Below, piece by piece: positions 31,738-44,354 of a stretch of 64,000 nt of DNA. The position numbers and the translations under genes were made by a program. Source of the DNA: Chamaecyparis obtusa (lineage: Eukaryota > Streptophyta > Pinopsida > Cupressales > Cupressaceae); NCBI GenBank assembly GCA_027943335.1, contig BSBK01001118.1, positions 981,501 through 1,045,500 on the forward strand, read 5' to 3'. How positions within the stretch are numbered: position 1 is the stretch's first letter; every line of letters starts with the position of its first letter. Below the pieces are notes generated by a model. It did no database searches, was not told the DNA's origin, and saw only the letters and a list, made by a program, of their open reading frames with translations.

Positions 31738-34700
31738 TCAAGAAGTAGATGGAGCATCCTGTTCTTTTTCACAAGGCATATACATGCCTATCCATGTATT
31801 GAATACCTCATCATCTAGGAAAAAAAGTTGATGATCTCAGTCCCTCTGCCAGATGACTGCTCCCACTTGGCCTCCAACTGGCTAATTTCTTTCTGGATAA
31901 AATTAAACTTTGATTTTGCAGCTATTAATGCCTCAACTATGTGAATAAAAAACAAAGTATTCTCAAGAGTCAAAATACTGGTCATCCTTGCTGAAAAATC
32001 ATCATCAATTCGCTACCTCCACTTGACCAATTCTTTCAAATCACCATTTCTCTTGAAAACTCCAAGAATCAAGTCACAACATGGAAGTGTCAATTCCTTC
32101 TTTATTAAGTTAGATTTTTGTTCAAAATCATCTAAAACTATACTATACTCCACTAGGCCCTTTACAAACTTATGTACAGGCTTTATTAAGGGATCTAGAT
32201 TATCCTGGCCTTTAGTATGCCCATAAAGAAACTTCAATTTTGGGGCCCTCTCAATCCATTTGGTTAAAATTGATGCTACCACAATCCTATGGTCACTCAT
32301 AGATTTGAGCAGTGCCTGCAACTTTCCAGCATATTCAAACAAAATTGCAAGATTTAAGTTAGTGACAAATTTCATCACTAACTCCATGACCTTTTCTTCA
32401 TACTTCTGGTCCACCAGGCCCTTAGCCTTAATATGTTCATCCCTCTGCTTATTAAGCTCTATCCTATTTTCTCTTAATCTATTTCTTTCCTCAAGCACCT
32501 ACTACTTTTCCCAGCTAATTCTTGCTTCTATGTTTGTTTCTGGGAGAGGGGAAGGTGGAAACTCCACAATGGGGTTGAGGAAGGAGCAACTACAGGTTTA
32601 TTAGTGATCATCAGTTGAGAGCTCCTGTGGCTCTGTGGGCTAGCCAATTGTGCTATGAGCTTGTCCTTTTGGATTAACTCTATCTTTAACTCATTATAAG
32701 ACTTAAGGATAGTCTCAAATTTTACCCTCAACTCCTCTTTTTCTTTGGCATCTTTCTCTGCCACCTTCACATTGAATTTTGTTGTTTCCAAAATAATTTT
32801 GAAAGCATCAAGGCCTAAGGTTTCACCAACCCTTTGTACTAACAAATTCCGTACATATTCTAGGGAGAATGAATTCTTCTTATCTTTGTTTCCTCCCTTC
32901 TTGAGGGACCACATGACCAGGGCATCATGATCATCAGAAAAGGCTATGCCTCTTGTAGCTTGTTGGGCTTGTTCTGCAATGGAGAATTTTTATCCTTACT
33001 CTTCCTCATTGAATAAAAAATAATTGCATCAACAATATCCCATTTAGGTAAAATCAAAACTCCTGCAGTATGAATCATGGCCCTTCCTTCTTCAGGGGTT
33101 ATTCTTTCAAAAGTCTTCATTATTTCCCCTTTCATCTCATTTTCAATTTTATTCATGTCCCTGTCAGGGAATTCCTCCTTCTTTTTCTCACAAATTTCCT
33201 TATATTGATTTATTTTCATCCTCCACAAAAATTGAAAGAATGCCCTAGTTTTAACAAAACTGTCATCTATAATAAAAGAATCATTGGCATGTTTCAAAAT
33301 TGGGTCTATTTCTTTACCCTCAAACTCTGCCATAGTGAGATCCATCTCAATTACCTTGGGTGCCTCAGGCATCCCCTCTTGTAACTCATCATTTGAAACA
33401 AAAATCTTCCCCTCATTTCTTAACTGCACTAGTTTTTCAGCACCTCCTTATTCATTTATCTGTAGTGGGGATTGGGTAGGAGAATATAATTCTGGCTCTA
33501 TTTGAACCTCTTACCTCTTGCCTCTACCTCTTTAGAGAAGGCTAATCCTCACTTGGATGATACATAGGCCTCTTACCCTTGGAAGTAGATGGGATTTCCT
33601 TATCCTTATGTTGAACTGGATGAAGGACACTGTACCCAGCATTTTCTTGCACTACATATCTCCCTCTAGGGGAAAATTTAGCATATCCTGGCTTAGTTAG
33701 GATCCTCCTTGCTCTTTTTGGATCAGACTCAATTATAAGAGCCTTCTTCTCATTCACTGCTTCTATTATTCCCTCAAAAAACTCCATAAGGGTGTCTATT
33801 ACCTTAGCCCATGGCTGAAAACCCTTCAAGGGATCATATTGCTTATCAAAAATCTAGAGAAAATCTACAGACTTCTTGTAGACCACCCATTTCTCTTTCT
33901 TGATTTCTTGAGTTTGGAAATCAAACTCATTCCTAATTATATCTTTTGGGAAGTGAAATTGATGTGGCATTGCAACACACTTCACCTTTTCTTTAAACAT
34001 CCCAAATATAAATCCTTCAGTGCCTGCACACCTGATCACAACAGTGGCCATCCTATAGGGCTGCAGGTATTGGTTTAAGTGTACCCATCCTATTTTTGTG
34101 ATTATGTATTGGTGGGTTATGGTAACACTTGGGAAAAAGGTTCCCCTGGCTCTGTTAGTCAAAGTTGCTTCCTGCAAATCACCCAACTGCCTCAAAATCT
34201 CAGCATACCCTAGCTTTGGAGGGACCTGATAAGGTAGAACATAAGGCACCTTTCTGCAACCATACACCCTAAAGATAGTAGAAACTAGATACAAAATTAT
34301 ATCACCAAAATTTTGCACTATGGTGATATCTTTACAAAATTCTTTTGGCCTTATTAGCCTCAACAACTCCATGGGGATCCTAGGGTTCTCAACAAATAAC
34401 AAGGTCCTAAGCCTTGAAGCAAATTTCCGATCAAAAACTAAATAACTGGCCTCCTTCCTATCCCATGAAAGCTCTGTAGTCCACAACTAGACTGGCAATT
34501 CTTCTCCATTCTTGTGCCTAACAATATCCATTATTTTATTAAAAAAGTTCACACCCTTATATAAGAACATGTGCATCAAAATAGAATACCGCCCAAAAGG
34601 TCTACTCACTTTCATGTTTTTAATCCCTATTAATCCCTCATGGATTAAGTCTGCAAGGTAAGGGGAAAAGTCAAAAATTGATGAGAAGTTGGGATGTAGG

Positions 34701-35410
34701 TACTGTACTATCATATACATATAGGGGATGGGCATGTGTGTTGCCTCATCCTATCTAAAGATTAATGCAAGAGACCTGTATACACCTTGTGCCCTTATAC
34801 TAAACAGGTCTAATCTAAAAGGCTCAGGTGTGCTTGAACTGACCATGCACATAGCACCAATCTTGCCAAAGAAATCTCTCATATGGCCAATCCCTAGATA
34901 GCCTCTCTATGCATTATAAGACTTCTCAAAATCATCAAAGTCAATAGTATCAAGTCCAGTCGAGGAATCACTCAACGAAAAAACCTCTCTGATCTCGTCC
35001 TCTGTGATGCTTAACAAATCCTTCCCATTTATATCCTTGAAACTTTTGGTCATAGGGTCATAATATTTGGCTACCTGTATGAGAAGGTCAACATCCATGA
35101 AAACTCCAGGCACAATAAGCTTCCCAATGTCGAAGTGCCATATGTTACTAAGAGGAGCACATGCATTTACTTGGGAATATGCAAGTTTAAACAGCATCAA
35201 ACCATCATAATCCTTTGCTATCTTGGCATCCCTCATCCATAACCCTCTATCATGCAACCCTTCATTCACGTAATCCCTAGGGTTTTTAGGAACAAGCTCT
35301 TTAACCTTGGATACCCCATTCTCTGAGTGTGGGAGTAACTACAATAGATCCTCAAAAACCCCCCTCTCCTTGTACTTTATCTTTCCTGACAATGCTCTTT
35401 TGGGCGACAT
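31738..35410 (-). pseudogene. LTR-encoded large protein, copy in Element C 3' LTR
   Basis: ATG at 35410 (MSPKRALSGK) to TGA at 31738, about 1,220 codons, with several stops and at least two frameshifts. Segments: a conserved N-terminal block IGKLIVPGVFMDVDLLIQVAKYYDP...DINGKDLLSITEDEI; a central region with VPYVLPYQVPPKLGY and GWVHLNQYLQPYRM; a basic low-complexity linker; a block with TPEEGRA/ALVMWSLKKG; then a coiled-coil-like C-terminus. No signal peptide or membrane span is seen. It is in the sense of the element, downstream of the LTR TATA box, so it would sit at the 5' end of the transcript. I recognise no family; a faint likeness to plant transposon-associated proteins is not enough to name it. 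Confidence 0.75.
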
Positions 35411-35991
35411 CTTAACTAGGGTTTTGACAAAATGTGTAGATAATAGAGAAAAAGAACTATTCCAAATGTCACAAGATAACAATAGCAGAGAAAAACTAGT
35501 AAATGAAACCCTTCTTCAATTTTCCTTAAAAATTTGAGCTTTAGCTCCAAAGTACATAGCATGTGTTTGAGAAAATCTGTCATCTTTGCTCGTAGAGAAA
35601 ATCAAATCGCTTGCAGAGAAAATGGAGGGAAATGTGTCACCTATAGTAATGAAATTTGGCTATGTACCTATTGGCATACCATCACAGTTGACCCACACAA
35701 AACTCATTAAGTCTGCCATTATTGAAACTAGCGGTTGCAACGTTCACAAGACGTGAAACAACGTCAAAAACTAAAATTTGAATGTGAACCGTTGATCAAA
35801 AAATCCTCCCGGTGCATCAGATGGCTAACAAAAATACTGATACAACTCCATTTATTTTTGAAAAGTCAGTTCTTAATCAATGAAAACATTTCAATTTCAC
35901 CATGTGTAGAAATATAAACTTTAGTTTAGCTTTGATTGGCTTGGACAGGTGTCAACCTATCGGTTTTTCATAAAACATAACCCTCGAGCAT

Positions 35992-35999
35992 CTTTTATA
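35992..35999 (-). promoter_or_regulatory. TATA box in Element C 3' LTR
   Basis: TATAAAAG on the minus strand, 582 bp upstream of the LTR ORF start; the same box is in the 5' LTR at 49739-49746. Confidence 0.6.
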
Positions 36000-37127
36000 A
36001 AAAGTTAACCAATATTCGTTGATTGTTTGAAAATTGATAGGTCTTTATGTCTCTAAGAAAATAGTGACCCCACCTTTACCTTCGTCAGTCCTCTGACCAA
36101 TGAAAAACGGCCATGTCTTAATACCCATCAACAAATAAAACACCTTTCTTATTGAGAAACAACCCACCTGGCAATTTCCATGTCACATTCCATCCTAACC
36201 AATGAAAAATGGATATTTCAGCATGACCCAACAATCAAGGACCCACCTTATATCATAATAAAAATTGGACGGTCATCAGTGAAGTGTAAAACTTTAAACA
36301 TGAAGCACTTCCATTATCCGAAACACCATCAACCACAAGATTCATCTGATCATTAAGCTTATGCAAACCATGATCCCACTTACTATGTCACCAAGGACAC
36401 ATGTCACCATAGGAAAACACCACAAAAAGAAATTTCATAATTCCTGCCATTGTCAGTCCACTACCTGATCGAACAACGGTCGATGAAGTAGAAAATTAAC
36501 AAGTGCTCACCTTCAGTCTACATTATTTCGACAACCGTCGATTTGATCCACAAATTACTGAAGGCATAGCCTTGAAACCCGACCTACTGAACAGGTGTCA
36601 CTTAGTCACCAAATAACATGTTAGAGAATCTAAAAGTGGGAATTTTGAAATTCATCGACAACCACAAGATTGAAAAGAATCAGACGATGGGGAAATAAAT
36701 AGGAAAAGCTAAAGTTTGATGAAACTTTTCAGAAATTAAAAGGGACCTGCTTAAAACCTAACCACGAACATATAAAAAGAAACACTTTAAAGGACTTAAA
36801 AGAACACATGCATTATTTGCACCTTTAGTGAAATGAAAAAGTAACGTCCAAACATAACGAAGATCATGACAATTAGGGTTTATCTCTTTTTGTTTCTTTG
36901 TATGTCTCATGAAACAAGGGTTTATGACACTTCTGAGGAATGAGGGCCAAAAAATTTTAACAGTACTAACATGGCTCATGCTCAGGGACGTGTATCTCTT
37001 AATAGATACAATGAGAAAACTAGAATCTCCTGGGGAAGGAGACCAACACAAAAATATAACCGCAAAATGAAACATCTGTACACAAAAAACCCTAAACTAC
37101 AATGACTCCAATTTTTTTTAAGAAAAC

Positions 37128-38191
37128 CTAAGAGAAATACTGCTTCAAGAATTGCCCATGAACCAACAATTCCATAATTTCTCCTCTGAGATTTTTTAGC
37201 ATGTATGAACCTGTTCCCCAATTCTCTTCAACAATATAAGGGCCTAGCCAAATAGGATCAAATTTTCGATGCTTCCCTTTATCCTCCAATCTTGCATTCC
37301 ACATCAACACAAGATCACCTTTAGTAAAACATCTTTGAGTAGTCTTTTTATCATATAGGACTTTGCGTTGGGCTTGGACTTTCTCATTTCTTTCATGTGC
37401 AAGAGTCCTTACTTCATTTAACTGGATCAAATCATTAATCATGACTGCCATTTCATCTTCTAAATCATCGTCATATGCTTGGATGAACTGATACATTTGC
37501 AACAAATTATTTTGGGGTAACCTTGCATTGATCCCATAAACTAAGTCAAAGGGGGCACATCCTATTACCTTTTTCACAGTGACCCTATCAGCCCATAATG
37601 CTTGTAACGGCTTTGAATCCCTAGCCTTCTTGTTTTTATCTAGCACCCTTTTCACTATCTTAATCAAACTTTTGTTACTGGATTCAACTTAGCCATTGCC
37701 TTGTGGGTGATAAGGGGATGAATATGAAATCTCGATACCATTTTCTTGGAAAATTTCAACAAACTCCTCTAATTTGAAACACATAGCATTATCAACTACC
37801 ATAGTTTCTAGGCAACCAAACCTGATAAGAATATTTTGCATCATAAAATCTATCACAACCCTACTGGTTTCCCTCCTAATTGGGATTGCTTCAACCCACT
37901 TGGTGAAATCATTAGTTGCTACCAATAAATAAGAGTGTCCACCACTAGATTTATTAGGGATCTCTCCAATAAAGTCCATACCCCATTTCTGGAAAGGGGC
38001 TTGTACTGCAACAGGTCTAAGAGGCAAGTTGCCATTGAATCTCAATTTTCTAGAAAACCTTTGACAAGGGGTCACACTTCTTTACAAATTGGTGAGTGTC
38101 TTTAAAAAGTGTTGGCCACCAAAATCTTGAGCTAATAATCTTGTGAGTCATGGTCTTTGCTATGTAATGTCCCCCACAAACTCCACTGTGC
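37128..38191 (-). pseudogene. Integrase of Element C
   Basis: Zinc region begins with HSGVCGGH; the later CxxC pair is damaged (KKCDPLSK). The core shows WGMDFIGEI, VVDNAMCF and GNG-stop-VESSNK, so Asp, Asp and Glu of the catalytic triad are identifiable, with TAA just before the Glu block. The C-terminus ends GPYIVEENWGTGSYMLKNL and FLKQYFS before the stop at 37128, without a chromodomain. About 280 bp of 3' UTR (36847-37127) separate it from the LTR, with no clear polypurine tract. Confidence 0.87.
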
Positions 38192-38193
38192 AT

Positions 38194-40023
38194 TTATTTC
38201 AAAATGACCCTAGACCTATTTTGATCCACACATCTAAGCAATACTCCTTCATTGCTTCTCCACCATAATTCACCACCAATGATTGCATATTTGATAGACT
38301 GGAGTCTAATAGTCCTTTTTTTGTTATCAACCATTTCCTGAGGTTGCGTCATCTTTTGCAAGTACTTAATGATGTCTGCATACCATTCACAACAATCCAT
38401 ATTACAAACGAAAAGTCTTTTCTCTTCTTCCAACACATTTATCTGATTTGCAACCAAATTGCTTTGGTCCATTAATTTTGCAAGGCCTAATCCCCTCACC
38501 AATTTTGTAACATGGATGTCAACATTGAATTCCTGGATCCTATTGATCCATCTACATCTTCTTTCTGAAACCTCTTGTTGGACCACAATGTCCTTGACTA
38601 CAACACTTAGGACATAAGCAACTACTGTGGCCCCAACTAAATAACATCTAAATTTTTTGATAGCTTTAACCAGTGCATATGCTTGCTTTTCAACAATATC
38701 ATAATTTAATTTAGTTTCCTGCAAAGTTTTGCTAAAAAATGAAATAGGTTGCTCAAACCCCTTTGCATTTTTCTATAACAATACTGTTGCAATGGTATGA
38801 GAAGAAGCAATAGAAAATTTTTGTAGTGGCTTACTGTAATCTGGTGTTTTCAGTACTGGGGCATCCTTTATTGCCTAATTGATTTTTTTGAAAGCCTCTA
38901 CTCCCTTTGTATCTCATTCAACCTTTGCTCCCTTTTTTAACATCCTTGATATTGGAATACTAATTTCTATAAAGTTTGTAATAAACCTCCTTAGAAAATT
39001 CACCTATCCTAAAAAATATTGGACTCCTTTGACATTTCTAGGCTGGGATAACTTGTTAATGGCTTCAACCCTCTCAGGGTCTATTCTCACCCCATCTTTT
39101 CAAACAATATGTCCTAAGAGCTTTCCCTTTATAACACCAAAGGCACATTTCTTTGGGTTCAATGAAACACCATACTCCAAAGCTCTAGTAAAAATCCTCT
39201 GCAAGTGTTGGTAATGATGTTCCTCCTTAGCTGAAAATGTTATGAGGTTGTCCTGGTAGACCACCATAAATTTGTCAATGAAATCTGAAAAAGCTACATC
39301 CATGGCCCTTTGGAAAGTGGCACTAGCATTAGTTAATCCAAAAGGCATTCTTACATAGACATATGTCCCCCAAGGGGTAGTAAATGTAGTCTTGAACTGC
39401 TCTGATTCCTTAACCATGACCTGGTTATATCCAGAGAAACTATCCATCATGGACATTAGCTCTGACCTTGTCACTTTCTGTAACATGTTTTCCATGTTAG
39501 GTAAACCATAATTATCTTTTAAGGAGTTTATATTCAAATTTTTGAAATCAACACAAAGTCTAATGTCACCATTCTTTTTTCTGATAGGAACCAAATTTGA
39601 AACCCAAGTGGAATGTCTAATAGGCTTGATTATTCCAGCATCGATCATCTTTTTAAGTTCTCCCTGCATTTTGGGTGCCAAAGTTGGGTTGACAAGTCTT
39701 AATTTTTGCCTGAAAGGTTTAGTACCCTCTTTTAAAGGGATTTCATGTTGAAACAAGTCTTCTCTGTAAGCCGTGAGGTCTTCATAGGACCAAGAAAAAA
39801 CATGTCTAAAATTTCTAAGGAGATCAATCAATTTTTTTATAGTTTTAGGAGATAAGCTCTTACCTATGTAAACTCTCTTTGGTACCATTCTTGTTCCCAA
39901 ATTGATTTCCTCAAGGTTATTAGTTTTGTCAGTGTTAGCTGAAAAAACCTTGTCTTTGTTATCAAATGTCCTCTCAAGAGAAACTAATCCTTTAGGCACT
40001 CTATTTGACTTTAATTGGAGCAC
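38194..40023 (-). pseudogene. Reverse transcriptase and canonical RNase H of Element C
   Basis: RT is open from 40023 to 39100: STWVSNLVPIRKKNGDIRLC, VDFKNLN, MMDSFSGYNQV, GTYVYVRMPFGLTNA, then VVYQDN where YQDD is expected, so one catalytic Asp is Asn. LNPKKCAFGVIKGKLLGHIV leads to the connection region, which carries stops. RNase H (to 38194) reads LNYDIVEKQAYALVKAIKKFRCYL and later blocks; its first Asp is not found at the usual position (FSIASSHT). The product would have been defective for synthesis. Confidence 0.87.
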
Positions 40024-40130
40024 TTCCTTTCCAAATACAAATTCTTACCATTCACAGTATCTACATAAGCACTAAAATCCATTTCTTTGTCACCAAAGTG
40101 ATATTCACATTGCAAAAATCTCAAAATGTC

Positions 40131-40610
40131 CTAGTCATCAAAGAAAACTTGCCAATTTTCCACATTGTCAGGGATGGAGGGCCTAGCTTGAATCTCAATT
40201 TCAGATATGCCTGTAAAGGTAATATTTTCTGGCCTTAAAGCCACACTGGCTAATAAATCAGCCATTCTATTTTGACTTCTTTCCACCCAACAAATGTTAA
40301 AAGCACTGAAACTCTCAATTTCATCCCATGCTGCATTTCTATAATGTTTCAATTTTTGATTCTTTGATGCATACTTTGACTTAACTTGGGAAATTATTAG
40401 CTCAGAATCACCAACCACTTTTAAACATTTTATACAATGTCTTGATGCTAATCTCAAACCAATTAACAAGGCCTCATATTTTGCAACATTGTTTGTACAA
40501 GAGAAAAATAAAGTAAATGAGAATTTTAAGGTTTTACCATTTGGAGATATAAGCAAAATTCTAGCTCTGGATCCTTCCTTTGAATTGGCTCCATCAAAAT
40601 ACAAAGTCCA
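40131..40610 (-). pseudogene. Archaeal-type RNase H of Element C, located before RT
   Basis: LYFDGANSKEGS, CTNNVAKYEALLIGL, VVGDSELIISQVKSKY and NRMADLLA give the four acidic positions of an RNase HI core, all present. The domain is the same type as the aRNH of Element A but lies between protease and RT instead of after the canonical RNase H. Element D has the same order, so it is not a local rearrangement. Confidence 0.82.
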
Positions 40611-40723
40611 TATACCATCGAGATCAGTCTAGTCCTCTGATTTTTCCAATATAGGGGTAGATTCATCATCTTCATCCATTTCTTTCTTTGAACCCTGAAT
40701 GCATTAATGTTAGTATCTAGAAA

Positions 40724-41530
40724 TCAATTCATGGTGTCCTCTTCTTCCTCAATCATGTGTGGAGTTATAATTTCCCTGGAAACCTTAATATTTTTTCCCT
40801 CAAAATTGAAAGTGGAAAATGACAAATCACACTGGATACTACCTCCCATAGAGGCACTCCATTTTCTAGATAATAACATCCCATACTGGGGGGGAATATC
40901 AACCACCAAAACACTCATGGTCAATTGTTTGTCAAGATATGCTACTAGCTTATAAGGTAAAGCTTTAATTTTGCCAACTATTGGTACCTCTCTTGAATCC
41001 ATAGCTTGACATCTCCCATATGGAGTATCCACCTTCAATCCTAATGACTTCATAATTTTTGTGGGCATAACGATGTTTGATGCTCCAGAATCAATCATAC
41101 AATTTTTTAACAACTTCCCATTTATCAGCAAGGTTAAAAAGAAAGGATCAACTATCCTGGTAGATGCACTAACAACATTGGTATCTAAATAAATTTGAGG
41201 GATCTTAGAGACAATCTCTTCATTATAACTTTCATTTCCATCATTCAAAGCTGCTATTTGTTTATCAACCTTAACTATCCCTTGGGTGTCTGTGGATATC
41301 ACACCATTTACCCAATTTAGAGCCTTTTCTTTGTGCTCCTCTATCCTCATCATTTCTAACAAAGGAACTTTGATAGTGATTTGTGAAATCATTTTTCTCA
41401 TATCAATAGGAATATACTTTGAATCAAAAAAATCATGTTTTATATTTTCAATCTCTTTACCATCAATTTGTACAAAATGTACTTGGGAGTATCTTGCTCT
41501 AGGTTATGACTTCTTTCTACAAAGGAATGA
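40724..41530 (-). pseudogene. Protease of Element C
   Basis: Open from 41401 to 40724. The active site is CMIDSGASNIVMP (Asp-Ser-Gly) and the later block is QYGMLLSRKWSASMGG, both typical of retropepsin-like retrotransposon proteases. An N-terminal extension KVPLLEMMRIEEHKEKALNW is shared with D. The frame differs from both gag and the following aRNH, reflecting decay. Confidence 0.82.
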
Positions 41531-41778
41531 CAACCTCTTCTGGGGGTTTATCCTTCACCTTATAAACAACATTGGGCTTAACATATTTTTTTACTTTGAC
41601 TTTACTTGTAGTGTCAACCAGCCCTTGCTTATCCTATGGCAACTTTGTGTCCTTTTCTAATTTCTTAACAAAGATACCAGTAGGTCTCTGATTTGGATCA
41701 CCTACCACCCTATTTCTCAAATTATATCTAATTTTGGCCTGAGTAACCATGTCAGTAGTTATCTAAGAAATCTCTTCA

Positions 41779-44087
41779 TCAGATCGCCTTCTCAAAATAG
41801 TTGTCATTTTTCACAACATTACATTGAATGTCATCTAATTCATGATTTTCTTCATTAGGGAAAATCTGGTGATGGTATGATTCATTCCTAATATGAGAAA
41901 TTGAAAAATTTTGATTCTCATCCTCTTTAGTAGGATCAACGTCATCCCATAGGTGAGAGGAAGTCATACCACATCCTTGATCATCATAGGGCTCTTCCTC
42001 AGTATTCTCTTGTTCCTCCTATGTGGAAACACTTTGGGATATGACACAATAATTTGGATCATGTGGTGATTGAAAGACAATACACCAGGGAACTTCATCA
42101 ACCATGTTTACTAAATTTCTTTGCAAGGGGTCAGGAGTCTTATCATTTGGTTTGTCCCTCCTTTCCTGGTTTATAGGCTTCCCATCCTTCCATTGGGTGT
42201 TGTAGGGAAAGTTCTGCATCCTGGGCAGTCGGTTAGGATTATTAAAAATAGGTATGTCATTCCCTGCAACCCTATTATCCTTGTTCTTTCCCGGTCTCAA
42301 GTCCTTTATGGCCTTTAAAATCTACTTTAAATTATCATCTTCCCTTGGTTTTACAACTGTAGGCTTTCCTAGTTCCTTTCTGCCTAACATTTGGGATTTG
42401 TTATCATCCCTTCTTCCCAATTTTCCTGAAATCCTCTGATTACTCTCTATATTTATAGCCAACTTATAAGCTTCTACAAGATTCCTTAGGTTCTTATCTC
42501 TTAACAAATATCCCATTTTAGAATCAAAGGCATTTAAGTAGGTGACAAGACAAACCCTATCATCCAACCTGATGACCTGCAAGAGTTTATGCATGGCTTT
42601 TTGAAATCTGATGTTAAACTCAATGACATCCTCATTAAATTTTTTCTTAATGTTATTAAATTCATTTAGCATGAACCCCTCATTTGTCTTATCACCATAT
42701 TGTTCTTTAAAGCATTGTTTAAGATGGTCCCAAGACCCAATACTTCCATGAGGTAATGCCCTAAACCAATCCCTTGAATCTTCTATTAAGGATTGGACAA
42801 ACAATTTCATTATCACATCATCGAGCTGTATGTTGTAATCATCTATTATATCAATAATTTTTTTCAAGTGCTCTTCACAAGTAATAACATTACTACCAGT
42901 GAACTTTGGGAGTTTTTTCCTAATTTCATCAGGAATGGGATTTGGGTAACCAGGGATGCCATAAAAAACTAATTGCTTGCATCTTTCATGAATGGGTCCC
43001 ATTTGAGATGGACCAACACCTAGTGATGTTGATACATTAGTATTTGTCACAGCAGAAAATTTGGGTCCGCACAGTGGGGGAAAACTTGCTACCTGGTGTG
43101 CAAGATTAGTGGCATTCCCTCCTTGTCTTAAAGAAGAGGTAGCAACATGTGAAGGTCCTACATACTATTTAAGGAAATCTATCTTCTTTCTTATTTCCAA
43201 GGCCGAGGCTTCTAACTCTACCTTTTCCAACTCTATGGCCAATAACTCCTATTCCCTTTTGGCCCTTTCAAGGTCAGCCTCCAACCTCGTGGCTTGGTCT
43301 ATGGGAGTCTCAAGGCTCACAGGCTCATTAATCTTGACTCCAGTGACCTTTTTCTTACCCCTATCCTTGGGGTTCCTTATCTCAAAAATTTCTTGAATGA
43401 CAATTTGTTCTCCTATTTGTTCTGGCACAAGAACATGGTTTATAGCTTCTAGGTCTAACAACTATCTTTTCAATTGATTACCCCTTATCATAGCATGCCT
43501 AATCTTTTCCTCCTCTTCCTTTTCCCTCTTTTTCCTAATAATTGCTTGCTCACAAACCTTCCTTTCTAGTTCATATACTTCTTCAAAAATTTCCTCAGAG
43601 TCAGGAAAAGTTGTTTCAGATTCAACTTGATGTGCTTGAGGCTCATCCTCCTGATCCTAGGGTTTATGGAGGCCTTGGGGTATTGAAGAGCCAAGGGAAA
43701 AAGGAGGGACAAAATCCTGCCTATTCCTGCTCTTGCTTCTAGACCTCCTCTCTACTCCATGTTGTCTATTAAGGGCTACCCTCCTATTATAATGTGATTT
43801 TTCACCATCCTTATTTGAAGGAGAATAATAGTCTTTATATTGGTTCAAACCTAAGTCCACAGCTTCCTCATATTTTGGGGCATTTCCTTCATGACTGGTT
43901 TGAGCAAGCCTTTCTTGTCTTGTATTTCCCTTCTATTTCCATGTTAGGGACGTGTCATTATTATTTCTTTCTTTTCTTATCTAACCATGTTTAGAAGTGG
44001 TAGGGAGCCCCTCATCCAGATTTTCTTCTGGTTGTTCCCTTATCCAGGACCTTCCCTTATCTAGGACCTTGTATTCCTGATGCTCAT
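41779..44087 (-). pseudogene. gag: gag of Element C
   Basis: ATG at 44087, then a 17-bp tandem duplication (44037-44053 and 44054-44070) shifts the frame. From 43860 the frame is constant to 41779, with several stops. The N-terminal part is basic and Arg/Ser-rich (RRSRSKSRNRQDF), followed by a Glu/Lys coiled coil, then the Gag domain (FYGIPGYPNPIPDEIRKKL, DDVIMKLFVQSLIEDSRDWF, VCLVTYLNAFDSKMGYLLRD). A knuckle-like CIVFQSPHDPNYC, degraded from the form in D, lies near 42060, and an acidic tail ends the region. Confidence 0.85.
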
Positions 44088-44333
44088 TGTAAAAATTTGA
44101 TTTGTTGATTAGCACTGGTATAGAGATCTCTTCAAGTCGCCACCCAAGTAAACTAGGATTCCTTATAAAGTACTATCCTTGTGATGAAAATAAATATTAG
44201 GCAAGAGTATGTATTTGTAGGAAAAGGAGATAACTATTTATTTTTAGTTAGTGGTAACTAACAAGTTTTAAAATAAGCAGGCCAGGAGTCCAGCTCAACC
44301 TGGAACTTGCATTATTTGACACAAATGTTTACT

Positions 44334-44354
44334 TAATCCCTAGTAGAGTCACCA
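44334..44354 (-). other. Primer-binding site of Element C
   Basis: On the minus strand TGGTGACTCTACTAGGGA starts three bases after the LTR end (44358). It resembles the Element B site. The leader from here to gag is only about 250 bp. Confidence 0.8.

Larger units (their letters stand above)
30604..36846 (-). repeat. Element C 3' LTR (about 6.24 kb)
   Basis: Direct repeat of 44358-50593. On the minus strand it starts at 36846 (CGTTAC, where the 5' copy has TGTTAC) and ends CCAACA at 30604. It has about 0.85 kb of U3, a TATA box at 35992-35999, ~580 bp of leader, the large ORF (35410-31738) and about 1.1 kb of non-coding sequence to the end (30604-31737), whose last 190 bp resemble the Element B LTR end. 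U3 has two CCAAT boxes (AACCAATGAAAAA) and inverted AACGGTCGAT/ACCGTCGAT motifs near 36480-36540. Confidence 0.92.

Noticed and set aside
32023..33505. Plus-strand frames inside the C 3' LTR
   Set aside because: They mirror the minus-strand LTR gene and recur in the 5' LTR for that reason only; translations are Phe/Ser/Leu-rich shadows.
36880..36900. Polypurine tract for C at the pyrimidine-rich TCTCTTTTTGTTTCTTTG
   Set aside because: It lies about 35 bp from the LTR start rather than adjacent, so it is mentioned only as a possibility.
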